A model generated the notes under the pieces. The model had not been told where the DNA came from and did not search any database. It saw only the letters and a program-made list of their open reading frames with translations. From an uncultured Clostridia bacterium (GTDB taxonomy: Bacteria > Bacillota > Clostridia > Christensenellales > UBA1242), in NCBI GenBank assembly GCA_934746185.1, contig CAKVEY010000055.1, positions 1 through 5,607 of the forward strand: DNA of 5,607 nucleotides, in the 5' to 3' direction. The first letter of the stretch is position 1. Each line of letters opens with the position of its first letter. Positions 1 through 5,525 of this stretch are shown one piece after another. A program made the position numbers and the translations under genes.

Positions 1-135
1 TTAAAAATAACACCTATAAATATTTTGCATATTATTTAATAATACTAAGCGTATTTTTAATTTTAAATCAATTTGTTTTACACATATTTTAAATTTTTAT
101 CACAATTAAAAGTCGAGTTGAATATCATAAAGTAT

Positions 136-142
136 AGGAGGT
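136..142 (+). promoter_or_regulatory. Ribosome binding site of the 153-794 gene
   Basis: AGGAGGT, a full anti-16S match, ends ten bases before ATG 153 and fixes that start. It is the strongest ribosome site in the window, in keeping with an abundant structural protein. Confidence 0.8.
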
Positions 143-152
143 AAAAATACAT

Positions 153-794
153 ATGTCATTTTTTTCAAACAACAGAACAGATAACAGATGTCCCGGACCT
201 ATAACTGGCAATCCTTTAAACGGATTATGCGAAAGAGTTTGTATTCAAACAAATAAAGTTTTTGATAGTTGTAGAAAACAAATATCCGAAACTGGTTTAA
301 CTATTACTTTAACAAATATCACTCCAACAAGTGGATTAGTTGAACCTTATACTTTTGTTAGTGCACAAACAGACGGCGATGCTTATTTTACTAATTTAGT
401 TATAGACAGATTCCCTGATAGACCAAATTTTGCAAGAGTTAGTGGCACAGTGAATGTTCCTATTATTGTAAACTTTACTGATGCTAATGGGGTTGACGGA
501 ACTGGCGAAGCAACTTTAACTTTCGACCAAGATGTAATATTGTTTGTACCACAACCTTCAGTAGTTCCTTTTACTATTGATGTATTTGCAGGTTTAGCAA
601 TTGCTGATGCTACTTATGTAGGTAACAACACATTCACTTGTGATGCTTGTATTCAAATAATTTTAAGAGTTGTTGTAAATACTAACATTTTAGTTCCAAG
701 TTATGGCTACTGCCCTATTCCACCTTGTCAAAACTACTCAACTAGCGATGTTTGCCCTGGATATTTTGACTTACCTGTTTATCCTACAAACTAA
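153..794 (+). CDS. Cysteine-containing beta-rich structural protein, possibly spore-surface related
   Basis: 213-aa protein starting at ATG 153, ten bases after a perfect AGGAGGT ribosome binding site (136-142). It has no hydrophobic signal peptide or membrane segment. The N-terminus holds a cysteine cluster (C13, C26, C30, C40) including the segment LCERVCIQTNKVFDSC. The middle (about 48-180) is rich in Thr, Val, Ile and Asn and reads as alternating beta strands. The C-terminus has a second cluster (C163, C166, C187, C192, C201) with CDAC and YGYCPIPPC. A 'KVFDxC'-like segment plus cysteine pairs resembles uncharacterised clostridial proteins that I associate with spore coat or exosporium; this is recollection, not a search result. 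Its codons look visibly richer in G and C than those of the minus-strand genes, which with the strong ribosome site suggests high expression. It is monocistronic, ending in a terminator two bases after the stop codon. The existence of the gene is firm; the function is a guess. Confidence 0.85.
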   Translation: MSFFSNNRTDNRCPGPITGNPLNGLCERVCIQTNKVFDSCRKQISETGLTITLTNITPTSGLVEPYTFVSAQTDGDAYFTNLVIDRFPDRPNFARVSGTVNVPIIVNFTDANGVDGTGEATLTFDQDVILFVPQPSVVPFTIDVFAGLAIADATYVGNNTFTCDACIQIILRVVVNTNILVPSYGYCPIPPCQNYSTSDVCPGYFDLPVYPTN

Positions 795-796
795 CA

Positions 797-831
797 AAAA
801 AAACGCCAAATTAATTCTTTGGCGTTTTTTT
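797..831. terminator. Bidirectional rho-independent terminator between convergent genes
   Basis: The arms AACGCCAAA and TTTGGCGTT pair around a 7-base loop (811-817). They are flanked by an A-run on the left (796-803) and a T-run on the right (825-831), so both strands show a stem followed by a U-tract. The hairpin closes the plus-strand gene, whose stop codon is at 792-794. It also serves the minus-strand gene ending at 846, 14 bases away. Confidence 0.92.
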
Positions 832-845
832 ATCCATGTTTTTTA

Positions 846-1157
846 TTATAAAACAAATTCATATTCATAAAATGCGTTAATACAGTATCGAATTAAAGAC
901 ACTAATGTTCGGCATCTAAAATCGGCTTCTTGCATAAAGTTGTTATAAGTGTTTTCTTCAATATTTACAACTTTCTTGCTCCAACCAGAAACAAAAACAT
1001 CTTCATACAATTTTTCTTCTAACTTTCCTTCCAAATAACTATTTACGCAAAGAACAATCGCTTCGGCTTGTTTTAAATTATGTTTTTCGCAAATTTTATT
1101 TAATCTTTCAAGTTCTTCTAGTGTAATATTAAACTGACATTGTTTATATTTAACCAT
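846..1157 (-). CDS. Small tandem ribbon-helix-helix protein (putative DNA-binding regulator)
   Basis: 103-aa protein with two consecutive segments that each look like a ribbon-helix-helix unit (strand, helix, helix). Unit 1 is a strand at about 4-11 (KQCQFNI), helix 12-26 (TLEELERLNKICEKH) and helix 29-43. Unit 2 is a strand at about 61-67 (KKVVNIE), helix 68-79 and helix 83-98, including LVSLIRYCINAF. A single chain with two such units would be a built-in pseudo-dimer, as in the F-plasmid protein TraY. DNA binding is inferred from the fold; no operator was identified. The ATG follows the upstream gene's TAA by one base (TAAAATG), and AAGGGG (1168-1173) ten bases upstream supports it. It is therefore co-transcribed with, and probably translationally coupled to, the DisA-N-like gene, and it ends at the shared terminator. 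It might instead be an antitoxin-like or purely protein-binding element, but no toxin gene is adjacent. Confidence 0.8.
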   Translation of the reverse strand: MVKYKQCQFNITLEELERLNKICEKHNLKQAEAIVLCVNSYLEGKLEEKLYEDVFVSGWSKKVVNIEENTYNNFMQEADFRCRTLVSLIRYCINAFYEYEFVL

Positions 1158-1158
1158 T

Positions 1159-2211
1159 TTACTTTTTCCCCTTGTTTTTTCTTACTGGAATATAGAACAT
1201 TTCACCTTCGTGTGATTGAAAATATACGCCAATAATCTTTTTTAATTTTGTGTTTATAATTGTATATGCTGCTCTTTTTCTCGCTCCACCAAGTAAGTTC
1301 TTTTCGTTATTCATACTTGTTTCTACAAAGCAATTATATGCTCTAATTCTGCCTAAATTATCTATAACTGTAATTCCGTCATAATTTAGCATTTCAATAA
1401 AAAGTTCACTTATTCCCAATAATTTTTGCTCGTTATATTTTGATGTTTGCAAAAATAGTTTACTAAATTCAATAGGTTCAGTTAGCCAAATTCCATCGCT
1501 TAAAAAACCTTTATCTTCATAATCTTTATCTACAACAACGCAAATTGTACCACTAATATTTTTTAATGCTCTATCAAAGATATTTGTAAACATTGTTTTA
1601 ACTTCGTTTAATTTCTTTTTAGTTGTTCTAAGTTTAGAAAAACTAGCATCAACAAATTCCGAAATTTCTTCTCTCCAAGAAGATATTTTTTTTGTTTCTA
1701 GTGTAAAATTAATATTTAAACTACCATTTTTAATACTTTTTAAAGTTATTGTGTAACTAGATAATGGATAAACCAAAAAACCAAAAAATTTTGCTTTATC
1801 TTTTAAAACTTCATTATTTTCTAGCATCATCTCTAAGTTTTTTTCCTTAATACTATTAAAAGTTTTAATAATTCCATAAGAATAAACATTATCTTTAATA
1901 TTTATAAAAATATACCAATCGTTTTTACAAAAAACGCTTAGGCTCTTCATTCTTTGAGCAAACATTGCTTCATTATCATCAACAAACATAGTAACTTTAT
2001 AAGCGTTAGGCACAGCTTTAACAACGGATACTATATCGTTTGTGAACAATAAAATAGGTTTAATTTTACAACCCTCTTCTTCATAATTACCCATAGAAGG
2101 AATAAAATTAATTAAATGATTTTGTAGTTTTTTTGAAAACTCTGGACTTTCGTTTAAAATAAACTCGTCTAAAACATCTTTCGCCTGCAAATATAAAATA
2201 TTATCTTCCAC
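1159..2211 (-). CDS. Protein with C-terminal DisA-N/diadenylate-cyclase-like (DAC-like) domain
   Basis: 350-aa soluble protein with no membrane segments. The start is GTG 2211, with GAGGT five bases upstream; the next in-frame Met is residue 40. The region from about 215 to 345 resembles the DAC fold of DisA and CdaA. LLGISELFIEMLNYDGITVIDNL contains D278-G279-I280 in place of the catalytic DGA. After a short gap, GGARKRAA (308-315) replaces the usual GTRHRAA, followed by a final strand pair (KKIIGVYFQSHEGEMFYI). Authentic diadenylate cyclases make c-di-AMP using DGA and RHR. The DGI/RKR changes here make activity doubtful, and binding or sensing of a nucleotide is equally possible. Residues 45-172 form a separate alpha/beta region (WYIFINI at 99-105, YGIIK at 112-116) that I cannot name. 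The layout resembles the predicted 'DACN' sensor proteins described by comparative genomics. It lacks the transmembrane helices of CdaA and any visible helix-hairpin-helix of DisA. It lies between the end-joining operon and the ribbon-helix-helix gene. Confidence 0.75.
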   Translation of the reverse strand: MEDNILYLQAKDVLDEFILNESPEFSKKLQNHLINFIPSMGNYEEEGCKIKPILLFTNDIVSVVKAVPNAYKVTMFVDDNEAMFAQRMKSLSVFCKNDWYIFINIKDNVYSYGIIKTFNSIKEKNLEMMLENNEVLKDKAKFFGFLVYPLSSYTITLKSIKNGSLNINFTLETKKISSWREEISEFVDASFSKLRTTKKKLNEVKTMFTNIFDRALKNISGTICVVVDKDYEDKGFLSDGIWLTEPIEFSKLFLQTSKYNEQKLLGISELFIEMLNYDGITVIDNLGRIRAYNCFVETSMNNEKNLLGGARKRAAYTIINTKLKKIIGVYFQSHEGEMFYIPVRKNKGKK

Positions 2212-2216
2212 TTTTT

Positions 2217-2222
2217 ACCTCT
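2217..2222 (-). promoter_or_regulatory. Ribosome binding site deciding a GTG start
   Basis: AGAGGT on the minus strand, five bases before GTG 2211. It supports the GTG codon as the start of the DAC-like gene in the absence of any nearby in-frame ATG. Confidence 0.65.
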
Positions 2223-2228
2223 TAATTT

Positions 2229-2257
2229 ATAATAACAAATAAAAAAAGAAATTTCAA
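2229..2257 (-). promoter_or_regulatory. Sigma-A type extended -10 promoter for the DAC-like/RHH pair
   Basis: On the minus strand, TTGAAA (2257-2252, 5 of 6 to consensus) is followed by a 17-base spacer and TATTAT (2234-2229, 5 of 6). A TG sits one base before the -10 (2237-2236), making it an extended -10. Transcription would start near 2222, giving a leader of only about a dozen bases before GTG 2211. The promoter would let the two downstream genes be expressed apart from the end-joining operon. The palindrome GAAATTTC (2248-2255) overlaps the -35 element and could be an operator, but in sequence this AT-rich it may be chance. Confidence 0.6.
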
Positions 2258-2279
2258 GTGTTTTCACATTAAAAATAAG

Positions 2280-3092
2280 TTATTTTTTGAAATTTTTATA
2301 ATTTAAAATATTAACTTCGTTTGGTTTAAAATTTTGTAGGTTTTTATAACTTATTGGATACGAAATACTGGCCGATTTATTGAGTCTAAGCGAATAAGGA
2401 GCAACGCAAGTAGCACCTTTTTTATTTCTTAAATAATCAATAAAAATTTTACCTTTGCGTTTTTCTTTACTCATATTTGTTATGAATAAATCTGGATAGG
2501 TGTTTTCTAACATAAGTGCAATTTGTTTAGATAAATTAGAAACTTTTTTTGTTGTTAAATTACTAACTTTTACAAAAATATGGTAACCTTTTCCCCCACT
2601 AGTTTTTAAAAAAGAAGTTAGTTTTAATTTGGTTATAAATTTTTTTATAATTAACACGGCTTTTTGTAAATTTTTTATATTCATTTTTTCGTCTGGGTCT
2701 AAGTCAAAAATCATATAATCGGGATAATTTATATTATCTATTGTAGAGTTCCAAATATGAAATTCAACTGCTCCCAACTGGACTTCATTAATTAATTGCT
2801 TTTTGTTTTTTATATAAAAATATTCGTTTTTACTAGTTTTTGATTTATTGATATAAAATCTTTCTACATCTTGATTTGTTTGTGGATGTTTTTTAAAAAA
2901 TTTTCCACTAGAAAAATCTCCGTGTACTCTAACTTCGCTTATTAGTCTGTTTTTTAAATATGGCAAAATTTTTTTGGAAATGTGAGAATAATAATTAACG
3001 ACATCTAATTTTGTTATTTTATTTTTAGGATAAATTACTCTATTTTTATTACTTATTTCAACTCCACAAACTTTAACTTTATCGTCTTTCAT
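2280..3092 (-). CDS. LigD-type primase/polymerase (AEP superfamily) of bacterial NHEJ
   Basis: 270-aa stand-alone LigD polymerase domain of the archaeo-eukaryotic primase superfamily. It fills gaps and adds (ribo)nucleotides at Ku-bound DNA ends before ligation. Numbering from ATG 3092: the N-terminal VEISNKNRVIYPKNKITK matches the family's usual opening. FFKKH is at 65-69 and GAVEFHIW at 107-114. The metal-binding motif DLDPD has D130 and D132. The nucleotide-binding motif is KTSGGKGYH (163-171, with H171). The third catalytic aspartate is D219 in FIDYLRNKKGATCVAPYSLR. All catalytic residues are present and the length is near normal for this domain alone. An in-frame TTG (3116) and ATG (3113) lie upstream, but only ATG 3092 has a good ribosome site (GGAGAG, 3098-3103), so I chose it. 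This start overlaps the end of the ligase gene by 14 bases in another frame. It is usually the POL part of LigD; here it is a separate polypeptide. Confidence 0.93.
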   Translation of the reverse strand: MKDDKVKVCGVEISNKNRVIYPKNKITKLDVVNYYSHISKKILPYLKNRLISEVRVHGDFSSGKFFKKHPQTNQDVERFYINKSKTSKNEYFYIKNKKQLINEVQLGAVEFHIWNSTIDNINYPDYMIFDLDPDEKMNIKNLQKAVLIIKKFITKLKLTSFLKTSGGKGYHIFVKVSNLTTKKVSNLSKQIALMLENTYPDLFITNMSKEKRKGKIFIDYLRNKKGATCVAPYSLRLNKSASISYPISYKNLQNFKPNEVNILNYKNFKK

Positions 3093-4506
3093 TTTCGCTC
3101 TCCAATTTAACATCAAATGGATTTTTATCTTCCCGTAAACCTATAAAACTTGCTTGTCTTAACTTTCCGTCTTTTGTTATTTCTGCAAATTGAATTTCTG
3201 CAATCATTTTAGGTTTTATTAAAATAAAATCTTCTTTAATTTTGTCATTATTTTTAATTTTATTAACCTTTGTTTCTAACTTTTTAAATTTTAAACTTAA
3301 ATCATCTTTTTGTTTTTCAGTAAAACCTGTTCCAACCTTGCCAATAAAATATAAATCTTTGTTTTTATAATACCCAACTAAAATACTACTTATTTTTTTA
3401 TTTTTATTTGTTTTTTCAAAACCGATTATCACAAATTCTTGTCTTAAATAACATTTTATTTTAAGCCAGTCGGCATCTCTTTTGGCGTTATATACTGAAT
3501 TAATGTTTTTTGCCACAATTCCTTCAAGTTTATTCTTTTTGGCGTAATTAAAGGCTTTTTTGCCGTTATTTTTAATATAATTAGAATAGATAATATTATT
3601 GTTGCAACCTTTTATACTTTCTTCTAAAATCAATTTTCTTTCTTGTAGTTTTACATTAGTTAAATCTTGTCCATCTAACGCCAAAATATCAAAAACAACA
3701 TAACTAAAATTTTCTGCGTTATTTTTTATAGAAGATTGTAAACTATTAAAATCACTTCTTCCTAAACTATCAAAAACTACAACTTCGCCATCTAAAATCA
3801 TAGTTTTGTTAAGTTTTTTAAGCGAATTTTTTATACTTTCAAATTTTGATGTAAAATCTTTATTGTTTCGAGATTTTAAAACGACTTTATTTTTTTCTAA
3901 AAACGCAACAATTCTATAACCATCGTATTTAATTTCGTAAATGTAATTTTTACTATTAGGAATTTTATTTGTTAATAAACATAGTTTTACATCAACTTTA
4001 TTAAAAGGATTTTTAACGCTCTTTTTTGTTTTCGATTCTAACTCTTTTTCATTAATTTTATCTTTTATAATAATCCAGTTTATATCATCAATTTTAATTA
4101 AATTAAAAATTCCTTGATATTTTATTCCAAAAAGTTGAAATTTTAACTTTCCTTGTTTAAAACCAGTTTTAAAATTGCATAACTGAACATATTTTCCTTT
4201 ATCATAAATTTCAACAGTTCCTGCGCCATACTGACCTTTTGGAATAACGCCTTCAAAGTTAATATAATTTAATGGGTGGTCTTCAACGTGAACAGCAAGT
4301 CTTTTTTCACTAGTTTTAGGCAATCCTTTTGGAACAGCAAAACTTACTAAAACTCCGTTATATTCTAAACGAAAATCATAATGATTAGTGGTTGCCCTAT
4401 GATATTGAATAACAAACCTTAAACTTTTTGAAGTCGATTTTTTTACTTTCCCCTTAGGTTCGCTAGTTTTATTAAAATCTCTTTTTGCATTATATTCTTT
4501 TAACAT
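3079..4506 (-). CDS. ligD: LigD: 3'-phosphoesterase plus ATP-dependent DNA ligase (NHEJ)
   Basis: 475-aa two-domain protein that processes and seals broken ends held by Ku. Residues 28-150 are the phosphoesterase (PE) domain. FVIQYHRATTNHYDFRLE gives H36, H42, D44 and R46; H77 lies in VEDHPLNY with Y81, followed by EGVIPKGQYGAGTVEIYDKG. These match the metal- and phosphate-binding residues known from Pseudomonas LigD, offset by six or seven positions. After a linker (about 150-170) comes the nucleotidyltransferase domain: motif I EIKYDGYR with AMP-accepting K193, motif Ia SRN (212-214), motif III LDGE (238-241), motif IIIa VFDIL, motif IV EGIVAK (328-333) and motif V DWLKIK (346-351). The C-terminal OB domain has GKVGTGFT and motif VI RQASFIGLRED (450-460). 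All key residues are present, so the enzyme should be active. ATG 4506 shares one base with the ku stop codon (TAATG), with AAAGGG ten bases upstream, indicating translational coupling. The POL domain is absent and encoded by the next gene. Confidence 0.96.
   Translation of the reverse strand: MLKEYNAKRDFNKTSEPKGKVKKSTSKSLRFVIQYHRATTNHYDFRLEYNGVLVSFAVPKGLPKTSEKRLAVHVEDHPLNYINFEGVIPKGQYGAGTVEIYDKGKYVQLCNFKTGFKQGKLKFQLFGIKYQGIFNLIKIDDINWIIIKDKINEKELESKTKKSVKNPFNKVDVKLCLLTNKIPNSKNYIYEIKYDGYRIVAFLEKNKVVLKSRNNKDFTSKFESIKNSLKKLNKTMILDGEVVVFDSLGRSDFNSLQSSIKNNAENFSYVVFDILALDGQDLTNVKLQERKLILEESIKGCNNNIIYSNYIKNNGKKAFNYAKKNKLEGIVAKNINSVYNAKRDADWLKIKCYLRQEFVIIGFEKTNKNKKISSILVGYYKNKDLYFIGKVGTGFTEKQKDDLSLKFKKLETKVNKIKNNDKIKEDFILIKPKMIAEIQFAEITKDGKLRQASFIGLREDKNPFDVKLESENERR
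3098..3103 (-). promoter_or_regulatory. Ribosome binding site within the end of ligD, deciding the polymerase start
   Basis: GGAGAG on the minus strand, five bases before ATG 3092 and inside the last codons of the PE-ligase gene. The alternative starts at 3113 (ATG) and 3116 (TTG) have no Shine-Dalgarno-like sequence in front of them. Confidence 0.7.
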
Positions 4507-5318
4507 TAACTTTTTGCCCTTTTAGATTGAGTTTCAACTTTTTTTGTTTTAGTTTTTTTAGTTTTAGTAGTTTTTAAACTTTTTTGTAAAGCGTCCATAA
4601 TGTTTATTATATTTTTAGGCATTTCTTTATTTTTAGAAGAAACAATTTTCTTCCCTGCAATCTTCTTTTTAATTGCATCTTGAATTTTTTTATTATATTC
4701 ATCTTTGTATTTTTCTGGCTTAAATTTTTCTGTCATTTGGTCAATTAAAGTTAAAGCTAAATCAAGTTCTTTTTTAGAAACAACTTCGTCTTTTATACTT
4801 GGTGCTTTTTGTAATTCTTCGTTAAAAAACAATGTGCTTGCAAGCATATGCCCGTTATTTTCCCTTAATAAAATTAATGTTTCTTTTGTCCCTAAAACAG
4901 TTTTAGCTAGTCCTGCCATATTCTTTTTGCCCATTGCTTTTAGTAAAACAGAAAATGCTTTTTCGCTATTAATTGGCGTAACAAAATATGATTTATCAAA
5001 ATAAATTGGGTCAACTTCTTTTAAATTAACAAAACAGTCAATTGTTATATTTTTATCTTTTACTGACTTAATTTTTTCAAAATCTTCATCGTCAAATAAA
5101 ACAAATTTATCTTTTTCATACTGATAACCTTTAACAATATTTTCATTTTTAACTTCTTTATTATCACAATCAACACAAGTTTTTTTATATTTAATTCTGC
5201 TCATAGTTTTTTTATCAAGTAAGTTAAAACTAACATTATTTTCTTTTACACTTAAACTTAAAGTTATAGGAATATAAACTAAACCAAAAGTAATTGCACC
5301 TTTATATGAATACGCCAT
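4506..5318 (-). CDS. ku: Ku, DNA-end-binding protein of bacterial NHEJ
   Basis: 270-aa bacterial Ku, expected to form a homodimeric ring on double-strand ends and recruit LigD. The family opening YKGAITFGLVYIPITL is at 5-20. RIKYKKTCVDC (41-51) has a CxxC pair. IVKGYQYEKDKFVLFDDEDF (61-80) and the EVDPIYFDKSYF stretch (101-112) are hallmark Ku core segments. The C-terminal arm includes FKPEKYKDEYNKK (199-211) and MDALQKSLK (241-249). The last 20 residues are a Lys/Thr-rich tail (TKTKKTKTKK and following) encoded by a low-complexity stretch near 4509-4571. Basic tails of this kind in other bacterial Ku proteins contact DNA and affect end-joining. Length is typical and intact. ATG 5318 has a strong ribosome site (AAGGAG, 5326-5331), and ku is the first gene of the operon. 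An open frame on the opposite strand inside this gene is a shadow. Confidence 0.97.
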   Translation of the reverse strand: MAYSYKGAITFGLVYIPITLSLSVKENNVSFNLLDKKTMSRIKYKKTCVDCDNKEVKNENIVKGYQYEKDKFVLFDDEDFEKIKSVKDKNITIDCFVNLKEVDPIYFDKSYFVTPINSEKAFSVLLKAMGKKNMAGLAKTVLGTKETLILLRENNGHMLASTLFFNEELQKAPSIKDEVVSKKELDLALTLIDQMTEKFKPEKYKDEYNKKIQDAIKKKIAGKKIVSSKNKEMPKNIINIMDALQKSLKTTKTKKTKTKKVETQSKRAKS

Positions 5319-5325
5319 AATATTT

Positions 5326-5331
5326 CTCCTT
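5326..5331 (-). promoter_or_regulatory. Ribosome binding site of ku
   Basis: AAGGAG on the minus strand, seven bases before ATG 5318. It is a near-full anti-16S match and supports this start. Confidence 0.75.
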
Positions 5332-5353
5332 ACTTTATTATTAACAAAAAATT

Positions 5354-5359
5354 ATTATA
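5354..5359 (-). promoter_or_regulatory. Possible -10 element of the ku-ligD operon
   Basis: A perfect TATAAT on the minus strand, 35 bases upstream of ATG 5318. No convincing -35 lies at 16-18 bases: CAATTT and TTCAAT-like hexamers are poor matches, and there is no extended TG. In sequence this AT-rich a TATAAT can occur by chance. I looked for sporulation-type promoters here, because the Bacillus ku/ligD genes are under sigma-G, and found no good match. Confidence 0.35.
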
Positions 5360-5432
5360 AATAACTTAAAATTTTAAAATTGAATTTGCATAATTATTTA
5401 ATTTTATTTATATTTATGCACGCTTTTGCAAT

Positions 5433-5458
5433 AAAAAAGTGGCGAACTAGCCACTTTT
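5433..5458 (-). terminator. Rho-independent terminator of the gene entering from the right edge
   Basis: The arms AAAAGTGGC (5435-5443) and GCCACTTTT (5450-5458) pair perfectly around a 6-base loop. On the minus strand the stem is followed by a T-run (5438-5433). It lies 67 bases after the stop of the partial gene at the right edge and 114 bases before the ku start. It should therefore insulate the end-joining operon from the gene upstream. Its position also allows a role as a ku leader structure, which is less likely. Confidence 0.75.
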
Positions 5459-5470
5459 AATTACAGAAAA

Positions 5471-5491
5471 TAAAATAATTAAATTATTTTA
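5471..5491. repeat. Perfect all-A/T inverted repeat
   Basis: TAAAATAATT (5471-5480) and AATTATTTTA (5482-5491) form a perfect 10-base inverted repeat around a single central base. It lies between the end of the right-edge gene and its terminator. It contains no G or C, so its stability as RNA is low. It could be a protein-binding palindrome or a chance product of AT-rich sequence. Confidence 0.4.
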
Positions 5492-5525
5492 ATTTGTTTA
5501 CTAAAACATTTATAATTATTAAAAC

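Noticed and set aside
39..58. Small hairpin AATAC/GTATT followed by T-run
   Set aside because: Only five clean pairs, almost all A/T, with an adjacent mismatch; too weak to call a terminator or leader element.
846..2211. Toxin-antitoxin pair (RHH antitoxin with the 350-aa protein as toxin)
   Set aside because: The 350-aa protein has no toxin motif, is far larger than usual toxins, and shows DAC-like motifs instead; the RHH gene is also second rather than first.
1159..2211. True DisA or CdaA orthologue
   Set aside because: Length, the unrelated N-terminal region, lack of membrane helices or helix-hairpin-helix, and altered DGA/RHR motifs argue against either.
2255..2270. GTG-AAAA-CAC mini-hairpin after the polymerase stop codon
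   Set aside because: A three-pair stem flanked by a mismatch is not enough for a rho-independent terminator.
4540..4580. T-rich short repeats as a tandem repeat array
   Set aside because: They encode the Lys/Thr-rich tail of Ku and are explained by codon choice in a low-complexity peptide.
4705..5004. 99-residue open frame on the plus strand
   Set aside because: It lies wholly antisense inside ku, has no ribosome site, and its Phe/Leu/Ser-rich composition is what the reverse complement of a Lys-rich gene produces.
5319..5432. Sigma-G type promoter upstream of ku
   Set aside because: TGCATA and CATAAATA occur by the right general pattern, but no pair has both a good -35 and -10 with 17-18 base spacing.
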